DNA of 64,000 nucleotides from Desmodus rotundus (Eukaryota; Chordata; Mammalia; Chiroptera; Phyllostomidae). Below, piece after piece: positions 43,815-54,879 of this stretch. Position numbers and translations under genes: made by a program. The notes beneath the pieces are model-generated. The model worked only from the letters and a program-made list of their open reading frames with translations, ran no database searches and was not told the DNA's origin. Location of the stretch: the NCBI RefSeq assembly GCF_022682495.2, contig NC_071392.1, positions 76,902,097 through 76,966,096 on the forward strand, in the 5' to 3' direction. The number at the start of each line of letters is the position of its first letter. Position 1 is the stretch's first letter.

Positions 43815-44318
43815 ACTATACAGCTTTTATGTTAAAAGGAAAACTGAAAGGCTTTTCGAATTGCTGTGGCTGTTAGGCCAGTGATTATTTCCACGGGAGA
43901 AGTGGTTCAGGGAGAGTTGAGATTTTAGATGTAAAAAGTCTGAGAGAGTGTGTTTTCCTTGAACAGACTGTAATTCCCTCACACCCCTTCCCCCTATCAC
44001 CCTGTGCTGTAAATGCCCCTTCATTATATAAGAATGTTTTCCTCTCTGAGGACTTTTTAACTGGTGGAGCTGTCCTTGGTCTGAGAGGTCAGAGGAGAAG
44101 AGTTTTGTCTGGGGTCTGTGACTTCTCGCAGAGTTGCTGCACTTCTCCGTCCGTGTGTAGAAATCTGCCCACCCGTCACGTAGAAGAGATTGGGAAAATT
44201 CTTAGGAGAGGCTATGAAAACTCTAAAGTACGTCAGTGTGGTACGTTTTTAGTTTTCTCTCCATTTAAGCAATGTTTTTCCACCTTAGATTGGGAAATGG
44301 GGAACCTGAAGTTTACCT
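43815..44318. other. No gene or repeat recognised
   Basis: About 500 bp unassigned. Confidence 0.4.
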
Positions 44319-44319
44319 A

Positions 44320-44480
44320 ACTCAATTCAATACTTTTGAGTGTGTACTTTGTGCATAATACAGTTACAACCACCACAAAAGATAAAGACAAGTTCCTGTC
44401 CTCAAACACTACACACTCCAATGATAAGACACTAACATATAAAAACATTAAACAACCCAACACTGCGAAGAGATGGATCA
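44320..44480 (-). repeat. L2 fragment, antisense
   Basis: AATTCAATACTTTTGAGTGT, TTCCTGTCCTCAAACAC. Weak match. Confidence 0.45.
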
Positions 44481-44639
44481 GACATCAAGAGTACCATGGA
44501 CACCAAGAGTTAGAAGTTCAAGGCAGGGAGGGGGGCCTTCGGGGAAAGAAGAAATTTAATATCTTGAATAGGAGGAAGCTAGTCACAGAACAGAGTGTAT
44601 AGTTAACCCCACTTTACCTAAAAATGAAGTAAATAAAAA

Positions 44640-44850
44640 CTGTATATGTATATTAAATACAGGGAGAGAGTTGGAAGGATACCCAGCAAATCTGGGGGGA
44701 GGAGAGTGCAGTTGACGAGTGATGGGGGAGGGCAGGGAAGGGCTAGAGTGCATAGGGACTTTTTACTGTACATATACTTCTAAATAGTTTAAATATTTCT
44801 CCAGAAATTATGTAGTTATGCATTATTTTGTACAATTAAAAATATAACAT
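44640..44850 (+). repeat. Old L1M 3' end with G-rich tract
   Basis: G-rich part followed by TTTTTACTGTACATATACTT and ATTTTGTACAATTAAAAATA, the layout of L1M 3' UTRs. Contains GGGGGAGGGCAGGGAAGGG at 44724-44742, a G-quadruplex motif with loops of 1, 2 and 2. Confidence 0.55.
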
Positions 44851-44864
44851 TTACAAAAGGGATG

Positions 44865-45100
44865 AGTTTTGGGTTTGCAGAGCAAAAGGAAGAAGATATT
44901 CCAGGTGAGAAGAACTTGAGTGAGTCGGTGCTCGAAGGTAGAAGGGTACAGGGAGCGAGCGGACAGACAGATGGGGGCAGCGTAGCAGGGATGTAGCGGG
45001 AATGCAGACTGGGGCCAGGTGGAGAAAGGCTGTGAGTGCAAGATCTAGGAGTGTGCGCCTTTCCCCTTTGACCAGAAACACTAAAGAGTCTCTGAGAGAT
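44865..45100 (-). repeat. L2 fragment, antisense
   Basis: AAGAAGATATTCCAGGTGAG and GGTGCTCGAAGGTAG follow the reversed L2 3' UTR. Confidence 0.55.
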
Positions 45101-45104
45101 TTGG

Positions 45105-45536
45105 TTCAGAGTTAACTAATCCAGCTGCACAAGGATTAACTGATTAGTGAGCATACATAGAGACACAGCAGAGTTAGACAGTATGAACTGAAGTCCACCT
45201 ATCTTGCACACTGTGAAAGCCATGGAAATGTCTCCTATCTTAACTGCAGCAAAAAAGGGTTTGACTGTGCTGTCAAATACAAATAGGGAGCAGCCACTTA
45301 TACTTGATCCACAGTATTAATTTCACCATAAATCTTTGTGTAATGTTTGACATCTATGATAAATAATTCAAATATAGGAGGGAGATTTCTATCCCTAGCA
45401 TAAGAGAAATGACTAAGCCAAATTTGTAAACTTTGAGTAAAAATTACTTGATTTTAAAAACAAAAATCAGGTGTATTCTGTAATATGGTATTTGTTTTAG
45501 TTACTTTGTCCTTTATTTGGGTGAATTGGTGAATTG
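45105..45536. other. No gene or repeat recognised
   Basis: About 430 bp unassigned. Confidence 0.4.
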
Positions 45537-45548
45537 ATATTTTCTTTA

Positions 45549-45761
45549 TTTTTTAAAATATATTTTATTTATTTCTTTTTAGAGAGAGGGGAAAGGAGGG
45601 AGAAAGAAAAGGAGAGAAACATCAATGTGTGGTTGCCTTTTGCATGCCCCTTACTGGAGATCCCTGCAATCCAGGCATGTGTCCTGACTGGGAATTGAAC
45701 CAGCAACCCTTTGGTTCGCAGGTCAGCACTCAATCCACTGAGCCACACCAGCCAGCGCTGT
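45549..45761 (-). mobile_element. Ves SINE, minus strand
   Basis: GAGAAACATCAATGTGTGG, GACTGGGAATTGAACCAGC, TCCACTGAGCCACACCAGCC. Exact target duplication TATTTTCTTTA at 45538-45548 and 45762-45772. Confidence 0.95.
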
Positions 45762-45774
45762 TATTTTCTTTACA

Positions 45775-47515
45775 CTTGTGTTTATAATTATAACACTATT
45801 CAAATACCATGTATATGTACATATTATATTTTATTCATACACACACATATTCATACAAAAGACAAAGTTTAACTAAAACCTATAGCTACCTGGGTGTGGG
45901 GAAGTAATCCTCCTACAAGCCAGTCTCAAAGGAAACAATATAATATGAGGAAAAATACTGGAGCTAATTGAATCTTGAGTCATGCATTGTGACTCATTTT
46001 AAATTATTGGATTCTGGGTAAGATGAATTTCTTCCTTGGCCAAAAAGTGGAAGAGGGGCACATCAGAGTCCCAGAATGGTGATATGGGTTAGGTTTATAA
46101 AAACATGATCTTTATCTACTGCAAACTGTCTTGCAACCAGAAGTGATGTTTGAGAAAGAAACAATTAAATTTAATTTTCAGTTTTCACTTTCCCTCTCCA
46201 AACTTTAAAGACTTTAAATTCCCCCTGTCCCCTACTGCCCCCTCCCGCCCCCACTCTGCCTGCCCTTTTCCAGAGAGGCAGATGAAATTCTTAATAGGCC
46301 AAACTGAGTTCCCTGCCCAGTGAAGGCAAAACGAATATGAGGGGACGAGAAAGAGCCAAAAAGGTTTAAATTATGTGGAAAAAAAGATTCCCGATTTCAT
46401 ATGTCGTGTTTGTCTCAGAATGCCTTCTCTGTTCTTTTTAATCCTTCTTTATCCTTTGCAATTACTCTGTGACTTCTCTTCCCTTCGTGAAGAGGAGGGC
46501 AGCACAGGCATCTGACCTCTGTACGTTGGGAAAAGGCAGGAATGCAAGATGATCCTGTGCCTTACGTGATTAGACAGACTCACAAATTTTAGCAAGAGAA
46601 TCAGTTTGGAATAAAAAAAATTATCCTTAAAAAAAAATCTAGACCAGAACAAAAAAAATCTTCTAATCATTTTAATGCAGTTCTTAACACCAGTTTTATC
46701 AATTCAGTTCAGTAAATATGTACTACTGTCTGCCAAGCTGAATTTTTAAAAAGCATGTAGTCCTGATGGCATTGTGCTAATCAACAGGATTGCAAAAGCA
46801 CAGATCTCAGCTTTTAGCACAGTTTAGACAGGGGAAGTCTGTTCTCTGCCTCTTTCCTTTCTCTTCATTCTCTGACTTTTCTCCCCTGCCTGTCTTCCTT
46901 TCTGGTAAATGGGCACTCTATTTCATTACAGAAAGCAATACATTTCAGAAGCAATACATTATTTGAACTGTATCTGAATAAGTCTGAAACCTCACAGATG
47001 GAAAATCTTTTTGAGTTTGATATTCTCCTACACATAGAAAAAAGATGGACCTTCTGTGAAGGACAAGACCTTAAGCAAAGGCTGAGAAAGGGTATTTGTG
47101 AGTGCAGAAGTTAATGAGAAGGTGATTCTAAGCAGGAAAATGGGAGTTGATTTTGCAATTGCACAAAACTTTTTAAAGAGAAGAAGGTGTAGGGATTGGT
47201 AAAGAACTGATATGCTAAGATAATGCTAAGAAAAATTAGGAACACCTGAGAGTAAGGAAATATTTTGGACAAAAAAAAATAACCACCACTCTCAGTTTGT
47301 CTATTTGTACATCAACATATTTGAGATGAAACATGCAAAAACATAAATATCACTCTGCTGATGCTATTACAGATCCCCAAAGCAAAGGAACCAATATCCC
47401 GTTCATTCCCAGTTGAACATCAGAGAATTAGTTTATTAATAATTTGTGACCTAAAATGAGTTGGGGAATTTACTGTCTTCAGTTTATTTCTGCTTTTGCT
47501 CTAAGTTCAGGGATA
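45775..47515. other. Unique DNA, 1.7 kb
   Basis: No repeat or exon recognised. Holds the C-rich tract at 46221-46252. Confidence 0.5.
46221..46252 (-). promoter_or_regulatory. G-quadruplex/Sp1-type C-rich tract
   Basis: Plus-strand runs of 5, 4, 5, 3 and 5 C separated by 3, 5, 1 and 1 bases; five G-runs on the minus strand. Fits a G-quadruplex motif and also MAZ/Sp1-type sites. Outside any repeat that I recognise. Confidence 0.6.
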
Positions 47516-47519
47516 AAAC

Positions 47520-47900
47520 TTTTAAGATTTTTGTATATCTAACATTTGTGTTAAATTTAATTTTATTAATGTATGAAATTTAATTTTGTGTTTATTGTAT
47601 TACATTTTTATTATTATATTAAATTAAATTTTTATTGTATTTAATTTTGTTATTGTATTAAATTTAAATTAAATTAAATCAAAATTTTGTTTAATTTAAT
47701 ACAAATTTTATCAAAATATAAACATTGAATACATATAATTTATGACATAGCCCATATATTTAATCTACTTATATGAAATAATTTATGAAAATATACAATT
47801 AATAGTATTCTTAATAGTCATATTTTTATATATATTAAAATACTTGATCTTTTTATTTTAAAAGTTTAATTACTTCAGTATTTTGCTTTTGTGATATTAA
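47520..47900. repeat. AT-rich low-complexity block
   Basis: Almost only A and T, with repeating TTAAATTTAATTTT and TTATTGTATT units and an imperfect inverted repeat (ATTGTATTAAATTTAAA near 47651 versus TTTAATTTAATACAAAT near 47690). Confidence 0.85.
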
Positions 47901-47904
47901 AAAT

Positions 47905-48470
47905 GGTTTGTTTTTTTTAAAGATCTCTGCTTTTTTTTTCTAGCCAACAGCTAAATTTAGAGGTTCTGTGTTACATTACAGATGATTCTCTTGTTGGTAC
48001 AAAAAGTTTATATTTTGGGGGGCTATAGAGATGTCTTGTCCTTTAAGCCTTATTTACAAAGTTTTTGTCAATTGTTTCCTTACGCCCCTTGTGGTAGCCT
48101 GCCAGCAATAGGCAGAAATAAAGCTGAGACTGTGTCAAAAAATTCACTGTCCCACATTCATCCTTCTTCAGCAGAGTTTACTCAATAGCGTTCCCCATTC
48201 AGCTACTGTGCCAGCGGACGGAAACAGCTAGTTGTTGTCTGAGATGAAGAATAATTGGAAACATGGTGCCTGTTTCTTTTCCTGCAAGTAACAATTCACC
48301 CATTTAACATTCTTTTGGTGCCCTTGAATTCTGTGCTAGACGGTTGTTGTTGACTGTTTCGTGGAGGCCAACAGGAGAAATGTTAACCTTCTACCCTGCT
48401 GCTGACCCTCCAAACTGAAACAGTCACAGCCACCTGATGACCTGGCACCTCTACATGGAGTCAGTAACAT
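47905..48470. other. No gene or repeat recognised
   Basis: About 565 bp unassigned. Confidence 0.4.
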
Positions 48471-48474
48471 GTGG

Positions 48475-48580
48475 CACTAGCAGCTTTATCTAGGTACGTG
48501 GATATCAAACTGGAAAAGCCCAGGAAGTTTAAGGTACTTGCCCAAGGTCACTCTGCTGGCAAGGGTAAAACAGACTGTCC
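48475..48580 (-). repeat. MIR fragment
   Basis: GGTACTTGCCCAAGGTCACT and flanks. Confidence 0.5.
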
Positions 48581-48589
48581 GCCTCCATC

Positions 48590-48990
48590 ATCACCTTTGT
48601 TCAGGACCCTATACTACAATATGCTTTCATCTTTTATGGCCAAGTGTATACCTGACTTTGTAATCTTTCATACACACATAAAAATATTGTGTACTCTCTT
48701 TTTGTGAGGTATATATTTGTGGGTTTTATACTGTATGCTAATAACACATATATACGTGCATGTATAATAATAGACTTATAGGTTATGTTATTATAATCTT
48801 CTATATTCTTGCAGTTGCCTTCATATTCTAGCAAATTCTGAAAGAGGTATATACTGTGGTTGTCAATTTCATCAAATTCTGTTTGCCTTTCTAGTGGTTT
48901 CGATTTTTTAAAAAATTTTGTGCTATTTCCTTAGTGCTGACAACTGCATTTTTTTCATGTTTATATCTGTACCACAGGAAATTCAGCTGG
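48590..48990. other. No gene or repeat recognised
   Basis: About 400 bp, AT-rich. Confidence 0.4.
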
Positions 48991-48994
48991 CTAC

Positions 48995-49235
48995 ATAGAA
49001 AGTGATACCCAAATAAAAGTAGCTTACATAAATACAAACGTATTTTTTTTTCAAAAATAAAAGATGTCTAATGGTAAGAAGTTCAGGGCTGGTGGAGTAG
49101 CTCCATGGTCATCTGGAATGCAAACTCCGTTTGTCTTTCTGTTCTGCCACCTTAACTATGTAGTGTCCATTCTCCAAGTTCTAGTGGCAATATAGCTTCT
49201 GTAGCACCAGCCATCACATATATATTCAGTTAGAA
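48995..49235. repeat. Old dispersed repeat, family uncertain
   Basis: AAGTTCAGGGCTGGTGGAG, AGCTCCATGGTCATCTG, TTCTGTTCTGCCACCTT and ACCAGCCATCACATATAT resemble a common ancient mammalian repeat (LTR-like) that I cannot name with confidence. Confidence 0.5.
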
Positions 49236-49266
49236 AAAAGAAAAAAGAGAAAGGCAAAAAGAAGTA

Positions 49267-49475
49267 CTATAATTTTTGGACCATAAGATGCACCTAAGTT
49301 TTAGAGGAGGAAAATAGGAAAAAAATAATTGAAGCAAAAAATGTGGTAAAATATTTAATAACATAATATTTCACCAATGTAAATGTAAGCTACATTCGGA
49401 CTATAAGATGCACCCACCCCCATTTTCCTCCCAAATTTGGAGGGGAAAGTGCATCTTATAGTCTGAAAAATACGG
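49267..49475. mobile_element. MITE with long inverted termini (Tc1/mariner-like)
   Basis: Flanked by TA (49265-49266, 49476-49477). Left end CTATAATTTTTGGACCATAA and right end (reverse complement) CCGTATTTTTCAGACTATAA, both continuing GATGCAC. A further copy of CGGACTATAAGATGCACCC at about 49397-49415 pairs with the right terminus and gives a second, tighter hairpin. Noncoding. Confidence 0.8.
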
Positions 49476-49479
49476 TAGC

Positions 49480-51398
49480 TTCTAGCTGAATTAGACTTCA
49501 TCAAGCTCTGGCCACGAAACTTTGCTTTCAACTTACTGTCCACCCCTGACTGTAAAAGAGAAGAGAAAAATTGATTCTTTTTATTTGGACACATTGGTGT
49601 TTCAAATTAAACTGAAGTTTTTGTTAACAAGAGTGAAGAGTAATGGGTATTACATAGGCATCTAGCAATTTCTGCCACAGTGCCTTTAATCATTCCATCT
49701 TCTTGTTCTTTATTTACTACTTTTGGCCTTGAATTTGACACTGACATTAACGTTCCTGCCTTTGTATTTGCTTAACATATATCTGTCCAATCATTTGTTT
49801 TCAGAATTTGTCACTTTATTTGAGGTGAATTTCTTATACATAGCTTAATTTTGCTTGTTTTGCCTTTTTAACCCAATCTGAAAGTTTGTCTTTTGAAAGG
49901 GAAGTTTGATTAGTTCAAATGTATAATGGTAACTGATATATTTATCACTATTCTTTCCACTTTATTTTTATTTTTACTAATTATTCTACTTCATTGTTGT
50001 TTCCTTTTTTCTTCTTTTCCTTAGGTTTACTGGCTTGATCCTTTTTGAAAAGTTATTTTCCCCTCTTTAAGTTGAAAGTTTTCCTATGAAGTGCTTACTT
50101 CTCCTAAATAAATTAATACCTTTTTTTTCCTGACTGAGTAACCTGTATCTCAGAGATTCCTGTTTCTCGGAGATTCGTTGTGAATGTGCTGAGGAAGAAG
50201 TGCAGTTTAGTTCTTCAGGGAAGGTCGCTGGGGCTATGCAATAATTAAGGAGGCTTGTGTTCCTCACTCCTTAACATCCGGCATAGACAGCAACAAACTC
50301 CTAAGCAGAACGGGAAATGAACCCTGTTCTGACTGAGCACCACTCCTCTGCGCAGCCCCTCCCTGACTCCCTTCAGTTTAGACCATTGAAGAAAAAGGAA
50401 AGCTATTGTCCTCGATTCTAAAAGTCCACACGGAAGTGGATGATGATAAGTGTTCACTCTCTGAGCCTTTACTAAATGCAAAACAAGTTATCACAGGTGG
50501 TACAGCAAATAACAATAATGGATAACACTCCAATATATTTTGTGCTTGCTACCCCCATTGCATTTGTTTCAAAAGAAGTTTTAAAACCTTTTTTTCTGCA
50601 GTAGGCTTGAGTTCTACAGAGTTTGGTATACTTTGGTAAGGAACTTGCATATAAAATTTAGCTTTAGATTACTTGGTGAAATTATTGAGCCTTCTTTTTT
50701 ACTTTTACATTTATGTGATTATATTGTTTCTAAAAGAAGCCTTTTATCTCTTGCCTGGTTTCAAATTATACCTTCCACTTCATGCCACAGCAGTGTACTT
50801 GTTCCCAAGAGCAATCAAGACTCCTACAATTAAGTGAACGGTACAAGTGTTACCGACTAGGTAGGAATTCTGCTGTTTTCTTTTTTCATGGGGAACAATA
50901 GAAAAGAAACCAAAGTTATGTGAAAGCCACATAACTTCTACCCAACTCCGTCATTCTAATTTCCTTCTTTTTAAAAAATTATTACTATTTTAGATCCCCT
51001 ATGGGTATGATTTGACTACAAACTGATATGCATTTTGATAAATCTTAGATGAGACAAATAATATGTAGCGGAAATTATTTGTATTCAGAAAATTCTTTTT
51101 ATATATTAATATATAAAAAATAAATCAAATAAATAAGGACTTATTATATATAAGAAACTCTATACCTTGAAACACGTGGGCTGTAATATTCATCCCTGGG
51201 GCTCTCCCTTTAGCTTCAAGTATGGAGTAATGCCCTTGCAGGACCTACCATTTGCCATATATCATGGGGGCAAAGGGACAAAAGATGGGTTCTTTTGTTG
51301 GAAGTGCCTCCCTTCTCATCACCACTATTTTCTAGCAATGTTCTAGACACAAAGAGCAAGGCATAGTGTCATGGGAAGAGAATAATTAATAAATTTTA
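49480..51398. other. Unique DNA, 1.9 kb
   Basis: AT-rich; TATA-type patches near 51100-51150. No exon or repeat recognised. Confidence 0.45.
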
Positions 51399-51400
51399 AA

Positions 51401-51600
51401 CCACCCTGGCTGGCGTGGCTCAGTTGGTTGGGCATTGTCCCACAAACTGAAAGGTCACTGGTTCAATTCCCAGGTCACAGCACATGCCAGGGTTGCGGGT
51501 TCAGTCCCCAGTCAGGGTGCGTTCAGAAGGCAGCCAACTGATATTTCTCTTCCTCTCTTCCTCCCTCACTTCCCCTCCCTCTAAAATCAAAAAGAGAAAA
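51401..51600 (+). mobile_element. Ves SINE, plus strand
   Basis: CCACCCTGGCTGGCGTGGC, CTGGTTCAATTCCCAGGTC, GGTTGCGGGTTCAGTCCCC, pyrimidine-rich end and AAAATCAAAAAGAG. Target duplication not clear. Confidence 0.9.
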
Positions 51601-51606
51601 GAAAAA

Positions 51607-51775
51607 CAGGACATGGACAGTAGTGTGGTTATTGTGTGGGAGAGGGGAGTGGGTAGAGGTAGAAGAGGATATAAGGGAGATAAATGATAATGCAAAAATA
51701 CAATAAACAGGAAATATTAAAAAATAAACCATCAAAAATAAAAATAAAATAAAAAATAAATACATGGTATGCACC
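51607..51775 (+). repeat. L1 3' UTR fragment
   Basis: CATGGACAGTAGTGTGGTTA, GGGAGAGGGGAGTGGG, GGAGATAAATGATAATG and a long A/T-rich tail; matches the G-rich 3' UTR seen in the L1 at 1440. Confidence 0.65.
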
Positions 51776-51779
51776 TGAA

Positions 51780-52080
51780 TTTTTTAAATAAATAAACAAA
51801 TACATTTTAAATGTACCACTTCCTCCTCTTAGGTATTTTTCCTCTGGCATTGACCATGAAGGGGCTGGCCTCACTTAGCCCCAGGAGAAGTGAGGGAGAT
51901 TTGAGAGTGTGGAAGAAAAGTGTCTGATGAAAATAAAATTATTTTAGGAAAGTATATATGAATAAGAATGTTATTAGATTTGAACATTAAAATGTATTAG
52001 CATATAGTATGAGTTTAATTTTAATGGATACTAATATCTATTAAAAATGAAGCTTCACAACATATATCGAAGCTAGATGA
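51780..52080. other. No gene or repeat recognised
   Basis: About 300 bp, AT-rich. Confidence 0.4.
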
Positions 52081-52084
52081 CAAG

Positions 52085-52590
52085 TCCATTAAGATGGAAG
52101 TTGGGGGAGTTATGGGGGTCACCTGAAGTAGTGTCAACAATTTTAAAAAATTAAAAAGAAAAGAAGTTAGATCCATTTTTACTATTCTTTCTATCTTTGG
52201 CTAAATATTTGAAACTTTCCATAATATAAAGCTTAAAAAAGAAAATAAATGAGGTTTCAGAAAATTGTTCTGGATTGGTTAATGCTGAAAAAGAGATTCC
52301 TCTTTTTTTGCCACATAAAAACAGCATCATTAATATGTTCATCAGTGAAGTTCAAAACTGGTTTGGATTCACAGTGTTACAAAATGCTTCAACCCTGTAC
52401 ATGAGAGCTGCCGTTGACATTCTATCATTGAACTTGGGGGGAAAATAGATTCACGTAGCTTTCATGAATTAATTGAAAATACTAAAATTGAAAATTTTCA
52501 GTAACAGGGGGCAAAGGAGGGGAATGGAGGATATCTGTAATAGTGTCAACAATAAAAATAAAAATTAAATTTAAAAAATGTTTTAAAAAG
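52085..52590 (+). repeat. Two or three small L1 3' ends
   Basis: CCTGAAGTAGTGTCAACAAT (about 52122) and CTGTAATAGTGTCAACAATA (about 52535) are two copies of one L1 3' terminus, each followed by an A-rich tail. Between them 52165-52250 (CTTTCCATAATATAAAGC) looks like an older L1M end. The rest of the interval is unassigned. Confidence 0.5.
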
Positions 52591-52899
52591 AGATGACAAT
52601 TCTTACCTGAAACAAGTTATCAGTTCTCTAGTTATCATGTTATTTGGATTTAGAGTATTAGACGGGGAATCAGAAATCTATACACGCCATTCCCTAGAAT
52701 AGACAACTTACTTTTATCTCTTAGTGTCTCCATTTTTTCTCTCTAGTTAAATGAGAAAAAACAAAAGCCAAAACCTGAGATTAAACTCTATATCCTCCAG
52801 AAGCATTCTGAGGAAGAACCATGTTTGAAAGATTTTCCCAATACACCATATAGAGTTCTGTTACTGCAAAGAGACTGTCTTCTTTGCTAAGAACAAATA

Positions 52900-53055
52900 G
52901 ACAATAAGGTTATCCGGGAACATGTATAAAGGACACATGGACAAAGCCAAAGGGGGTGGGATTGAGGGTGGGAGGTGGGAATGGGTGGGGTGGGGGGGAT
53001 TGCTGGGGGGGAAATGGAGACAACTGTACTTGAACAACAATTTTTTAAAAAAGAA
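52900..53055 (+). repeat. L1 3' UTR with strong G-rich tract
   Basis: GGACACATGGACAAAGCC, then a G-rich run 52952-53011 with more than eight runs of three or more G, then GACAACTGTACTTGAACAAC and poly-T/A. G-rich 3' UTRs able to form G-quadruplexes are known for mammalian L1. Confidence 0.8.
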
Positions 53056-53298
53056 AATAAGGACTACAAATAGATGAATCATTCTAAAAGCCTGTGCCAG
53101 AGTGTCATCTCTTTGTAGAAGTTCCCACCTAAGGTGCCGTGTTGTTCATTTTCTTCTCGGCTGGCCTGGGCTTAGAGCAATGATCTCCCACTCTCATGTA
53201 TCAAATATGTGCCGGAGCTTAGAAATATGCATAATTCTGGCATAGGGTACAATTTGATTGGGTTAACACCGCACGAGAAAGGCTCTGAAACTCTAGTG

Positions 53299-53469
53299 CG
53301 GGGGTGTCCAACCTGCGGTCCATGGGCTGCATGTGGCCCAGGGTGGCTATGAATGTGGCTCCACACAAAATCATAAACTTCCTTAAATCATTATGAGATG
53401 TTTTTGTGATTACATGATGCAATGTGTTTAATGTGTGCCTCAGAGATGCCAAAAGGCTGGACAACCCTG
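53299..53469. mobile_element. MER30-like hAT
   Basis: Left CGGGGGTGTCCAACCTGCGG, GGGCTGCATGTGGCCCAG, ACACAAAATCATAAACTTCC, and right end AAAGGCTGGACAACCCTG (reverse complement CAGGGTTGTCCAGCC). Confidence 0.85.
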
Positions 53470-53744
53470 CCAGTGAATGACAAATGCATTGATCTCACGG
53501 AGTCTTTGTACGACAGATGTGACCATGGCGTACTTTGTGACTCTTTTGTTGCCTTGCTTAGATTTCAATCCAATTTTAAGGTACTGTGGGGGTGAAGTGC
53601 ACTAGGGAACATGTCACACAGTATCAGGAAGATGTGGAATGGCTGTGCCACTCAGATCAAATTAAATCCTAAGAAATAAAACCCCTAAAGGAACTGAATG
53701 TAAGGAAGAAAGCGGAATACAATAACTTATCATTAAAAATCAAC

Positions 53745-54150
53745 CAGATATTTACTAAGTGCCTCTTCTGAGGGTTTCTTACATTTAGGTAGCTAGCAAA
53801 TACTGGTTTACAAAATACTTTCGCATACGTTGTCTTCTTTGATCCTCCCAACCAACTGGTGAGGTACGTAGGACAAGTTCAAATGAGAAATTTGCACATC
53901 AGAAACTTACTGCTTCCTGAAGGCCTTATTCCCAGCTGAAGCAGCCAGGAGGCTCAGAAACTGCCCAGGTCTCCAGACGCTGTCCTGTGGTCGATTCTCT
54001 TTGACCACCCAGTACTGCGCTTCTGCATTCTGTTTAGTCTGTGGAGGATTCAAAAGAAGTAAAGACATGATCCCTGCCCAGTGAGTTTATGATGTACATG
54101 AGAAAAGTGCAAGTTTTACATAATGAAGCAAGCAGAGAATTATTACGTGT
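53745..54150 (-). repeat. MIR then L2 fragment, antisense
   Basis: MIR 53745-53930 (GATATTTACTAAGTGCC, TTGATCCTCCCAACC); L2 54030-54150 (GACATGATCCCTGCCCAGTG). Confidence 0.55.
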
Positions 54151-54154
54151 TAAA

Positions 54155-54665
54155 CTGTATGAAATGGACTACAAATACAATAATACTTGGATTACTTGGA
54201 AAATGAGGTGCTATAAATTATACCTAAACCCTGAAAAATGTTTGTAGGTGCCCAAGAATACTGGTCAACTGAAGGTTTCTCAAGTCTTCCAGCCAGGCAA
54301 CAATGTTTTCCTGGAGAAGTCCCATGATTAATTATTGACCAGGAGTAAAGCCTGCAGAGGAGAAAGGGAAAGATACTAATTTCTCACACCTTATCATGTA
54401 CTTGCAGGTATGATCTTGCATAGCCTTTGCATGTGAAAGCAAACACATGATTGCTTTCAAGAGCTGATTCTTGAGTTGTCGAATTCTTATTGGACTCGGT
54501 CGTGCCTCAGGCTGAGAACAGGAAGCTTGTGGGAGCTAGTTCTAGCCCTGGCCCATCTTTGTTATGTTCTCTAGGTCTTCAGTGGAGGCCCCCAAGCAAA
54601 TCGCCTCTTTGCATCCTCTTCTCCACCTAATTGCAAAATGAGTAAAGGGGAAAATTCTAATGAGC
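54155..54665. other. No gene or repeat recognised
   Basis: About 510 bp unassigned. Confidence 0.4.
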
Positions 54666-54669
54666 ATTT

Positions 54670-54875
54670 TTTAAAAGTTTTCAATTACAGCTGACATACA
54701 ATATTATACTAATTTCAGGTGTACAACATAGTGATTAGATGTTTATAAAGCTCATGAAGTGATCTCCCCATTAAGTCTTGTACCCATCTGACAACATACG
54801 TAGTTATTATATTACTGACTATATTCTCTATGCTATTCTTCGCATCTGCATGAAAAGCCCAGTCCAATTTTTTAA
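54670..54875 (-). repeat. L1 3' UTR, antisense
   Basis: TTTTCAATTACAGCTGACAT, CAGGTGTACAACATAGTGAT, CATGAAGTGATCTCCCCAT. Same L1 type as the piece carried by the HAL1 at 5.7 kb. Confidence 0.85.
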
Positions 54876-54879
54876 AGAA

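Noticed and set aside
50603..50636. 34-nt segment between TTTTTTTCTGCAG and TTTG|GTAAGG
   Set aside because: Short, not a multiple of three, within AT-rich DNA where poly-T acceptors are frequent; no second line of evidence.
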